Shown here one piece after another: positions 19,501 through 20,707 of a stretch of 20,707 nt of DNA; position 1 is the first letter of the stretch; each line of letters begins with the position of its first letter. The stretch is taken from positions 1 through 20,707 of the forward strand of contig NGBS01001286.1 of NCBI GenBank assembly GCA_002245135.1, written 5' to 3'. The position numbers and the translations under genes were made by a program. The notes below the pieces were generated by a model. It saw only the letters and a list, made by a program, of their open reading frames with translations. It did no database searches and was not told the DNA's origin. This DNA is from Proteromonas lacertae. Taxonomy: Eukaryota > Sar > Bigyra > Opalinata > Proteromonadidae.

Positions 19501-20707
19501 TATCTCCATTCACTACATCTATATAAACACAATGGACATTTATCTTGATAATCATCAAATTCAAACTCACTATCTTCATCTATTTTATCATTCATTGTAA
19601 TAAAACCAGTGTGATTTGCAGCTGTGGTTGTTTTATCTAAATTAGTAGTGAAATTATCTAATTTTGTATTATCATTATTATTATTGTTATTGTTATTATT
19701 ATTTGTATTAGCTGGTGGCACAACTCTTTCAAATTGATAATTATCTTTCACACCTAAATTATTTTCCCAATCAAAAGTAATATCTTGTTTAAAACCTTTC
19801 TTCTTATATAATTTCCTAAATAATTTACGTAAATAATTATAATCAGGTTTGCTCTTAAAATCCAAGTTTCTACAGTATTCTAAATATCGTCTGAACTCAA
19901 TAGGTAATCCTTGAGTGATCTCTTCTATTGACATATTCATCTTCATATTCTGTATAATCTGTAACTGTAATTCATTTGTATTTTCACATTTCAGCCCTTG
20001 CCAAGGTAAAGAACCTTTTAAAAAATAAATTAATAGATATCCTATAGCTTCTAAATCATCTCTTCTTGATTGCTCACCTTTATTTGAATTTACACTACAA
20101 TATCTTATTGTTCCTATAAATTGCTTTGTATCTTCACGATAACATATGTGTTGATGTGTAACAGAATCTCGATATCTATTTTTAAAAATAATATTAAAGA
20201 TTTAAATACTTTTTTGATAATCCAAAGTCTATTAAATATAATGTATCTTTTTTATCATTTATTCCTATTGCCCAATTCTCTGGCTTCATATCTCTATGTA
20301 TATAATCCTTCTCATGGAAATATTCTATTCGATCAATCATTTGTTCACCTAGTAGCAAAACTGTACGAAGACTGAATTTATTATTTGTTTGTGGAATAAA
20401 GTACCTAAATTATCACCTACTAATTCTTCTACTAAATAATTATATTGAGAATCTGCACCTATCTCTATTAATTGTGGAAAACCATCACTTTCTAGTGATT
20501 CTAATATTTTGGCTTCATAATTTAATTGAGGGATTGACATTTCTACATCTTCCACTTTTATTGCATATTCTCTATCATCTCTTGTATCTTTCACTTTAAC
20601 AACTATTTATAAATTATTAATATTAATACCTTCACTAAAACTACCACTTCCTAGACTACTGACTAATTCATATTGACCTCCAAAAATTGTGCCAACACCA
20701 TACTAGA
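16597..20707 (-). CDS. CK1-family protein kinase fused to four FHA and two cyclic-nucleotide-binding domains with a CaaX-like end (5' end outside window)
   Basis: Kinase domain first: glycine loop LGSGSFSEV, Lys in [24 protein letters not shown], and the CK1 marks [14 protein letters not shown] and [13 protein letters not shown]. An Asn run (19672-19704) follows, then FHA1 ([26 protein letters not shown]), FHA2 ([15 protein letters not shown]) and FHA3 (TVIGRR, DHACMYY). CNB-A has [15 protein letters not shown], lacking the phosphate-binding Arg. CNB-B has [17 protein letters not shown], with the Arg. FHA4 ([15 protein letters not shown]) precedes the end PPQSCCLLC, a CaaX-like box. Introns include 20603-20629, 20176-20209, 19361-19393, 18874-18921, 18402-18435, 18229-18279, 17028-17064 and the AT-AC intron 16847-16896. 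Single-base frame breaks occur near 20390, 19555, 19265, 19130, 18700, 18393, 18100, 17615 and 17393, all between well-conserved blocks. No room exists for a gene boundary between domains. Inferred role: membrane-anchored, nucleotide-responsive, phospho-peptide-binding kinase. Confidence 0.72.
16847..16896 (-). other. Putative U12-type AT-AC intron
   Basis: Fifty bases that begin ATATCTTTTT and end TAATATAC. Removing them joins NSHH-Cys to [15 protein letters not shown], giving the HC-x-I pattern seen in FHA1 (QHCKI) and FHA2 (HCKV). TTCTTTAAT, close to the U12 branch-site consensus TTCCTTAAY, ends nine bases before the 3' end. The upstream exon has no usable GT, and no AG closes the segment. 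Confidence 0.6.

Noticed and set aside
19519-19570. A 52-nt GTGAGT...TATAG intron between the kinase linker and FHA1
   Set aside because: It would fix the frame, but it removes residues that read naturally as the first FHA strand (VHCVYIDVV). A single extra A near 19555 explains the data better.

Overview
The window comes from a very AT-rich nuclear genome of a single-celled eukaryote. It uses the standard stop codons, packs genes tightly on both strands, and splits most of them with tiny introns (mostly 25-51 nt; GTA... to ...TAG). Spliced reading was done by eye, joining exons wherever protein-family conservation demanded it. I do not assign a species. An acyltransferase-3/SGNH protein, a cilium-type leucine-rich-repeat protein and Asn runs suit a flagellated anaerobe-like protist, but that is inference.

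Layout. 1-1620 (+): 3' part of an acyltransferase-3/SGNH protein, frame-broken. 1785-2421 (+): U4/U6.U5 tri-snRNP 27K protein. 2639-3770 (-): Kar5/GEX1/Brambleberry-like nuclear-fusion protein. 3954-5355 (-): CDP-diacylglycerol synthase, divergent from NOL12/Rrp17 (5410-5845, +) across 54 bp. 6004-9335 (-): large LRR protein. 9420-16324: a cluster of one secreted or surface single-pass protein family (two long copies, one C-terminal fragment, one collapsed remnant), with a Rab18-like GTPase (10696-11343, +) lying inside it. 16597-20707 (-): one long gene, 5' end outside the window, encoding a casein-kinase-1 domain followed by FHA, FHA, FHA, two cyclic-nucleotide-binding domains, a fourth FHA and a C-terminal CLLC CaaX-like box.

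Most notable points: (1) the CK1-FHA-CNB-FHA-CaaX architecture, which I do not recognise from any described kinase; (2) an apparent U12-type AT-AC intron in its last FHA domain, beside dozens of minimal GT-AG introns; (3) a karyogamy gene, implying a sexual cycle; (4) a Rab with an N-myristoylation-like start and no C-terminal cysteines, ending where a surface-family flank begins; (5) an intron present in one surface paralogue and absent from the other; (6) a CG-containing motif (ATTCGTTTYA) just upstream of several start codons.

Caution: several conserved genes contain single-base frame breaks without substitution stops. They cluster in the CK1 gene and the acyltransferase, while the CDP-DAG synthase, Rab and full surface copy have none. 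Residual assembly indels are the simplest explanation. Exact exon borders near those places are uncertain.
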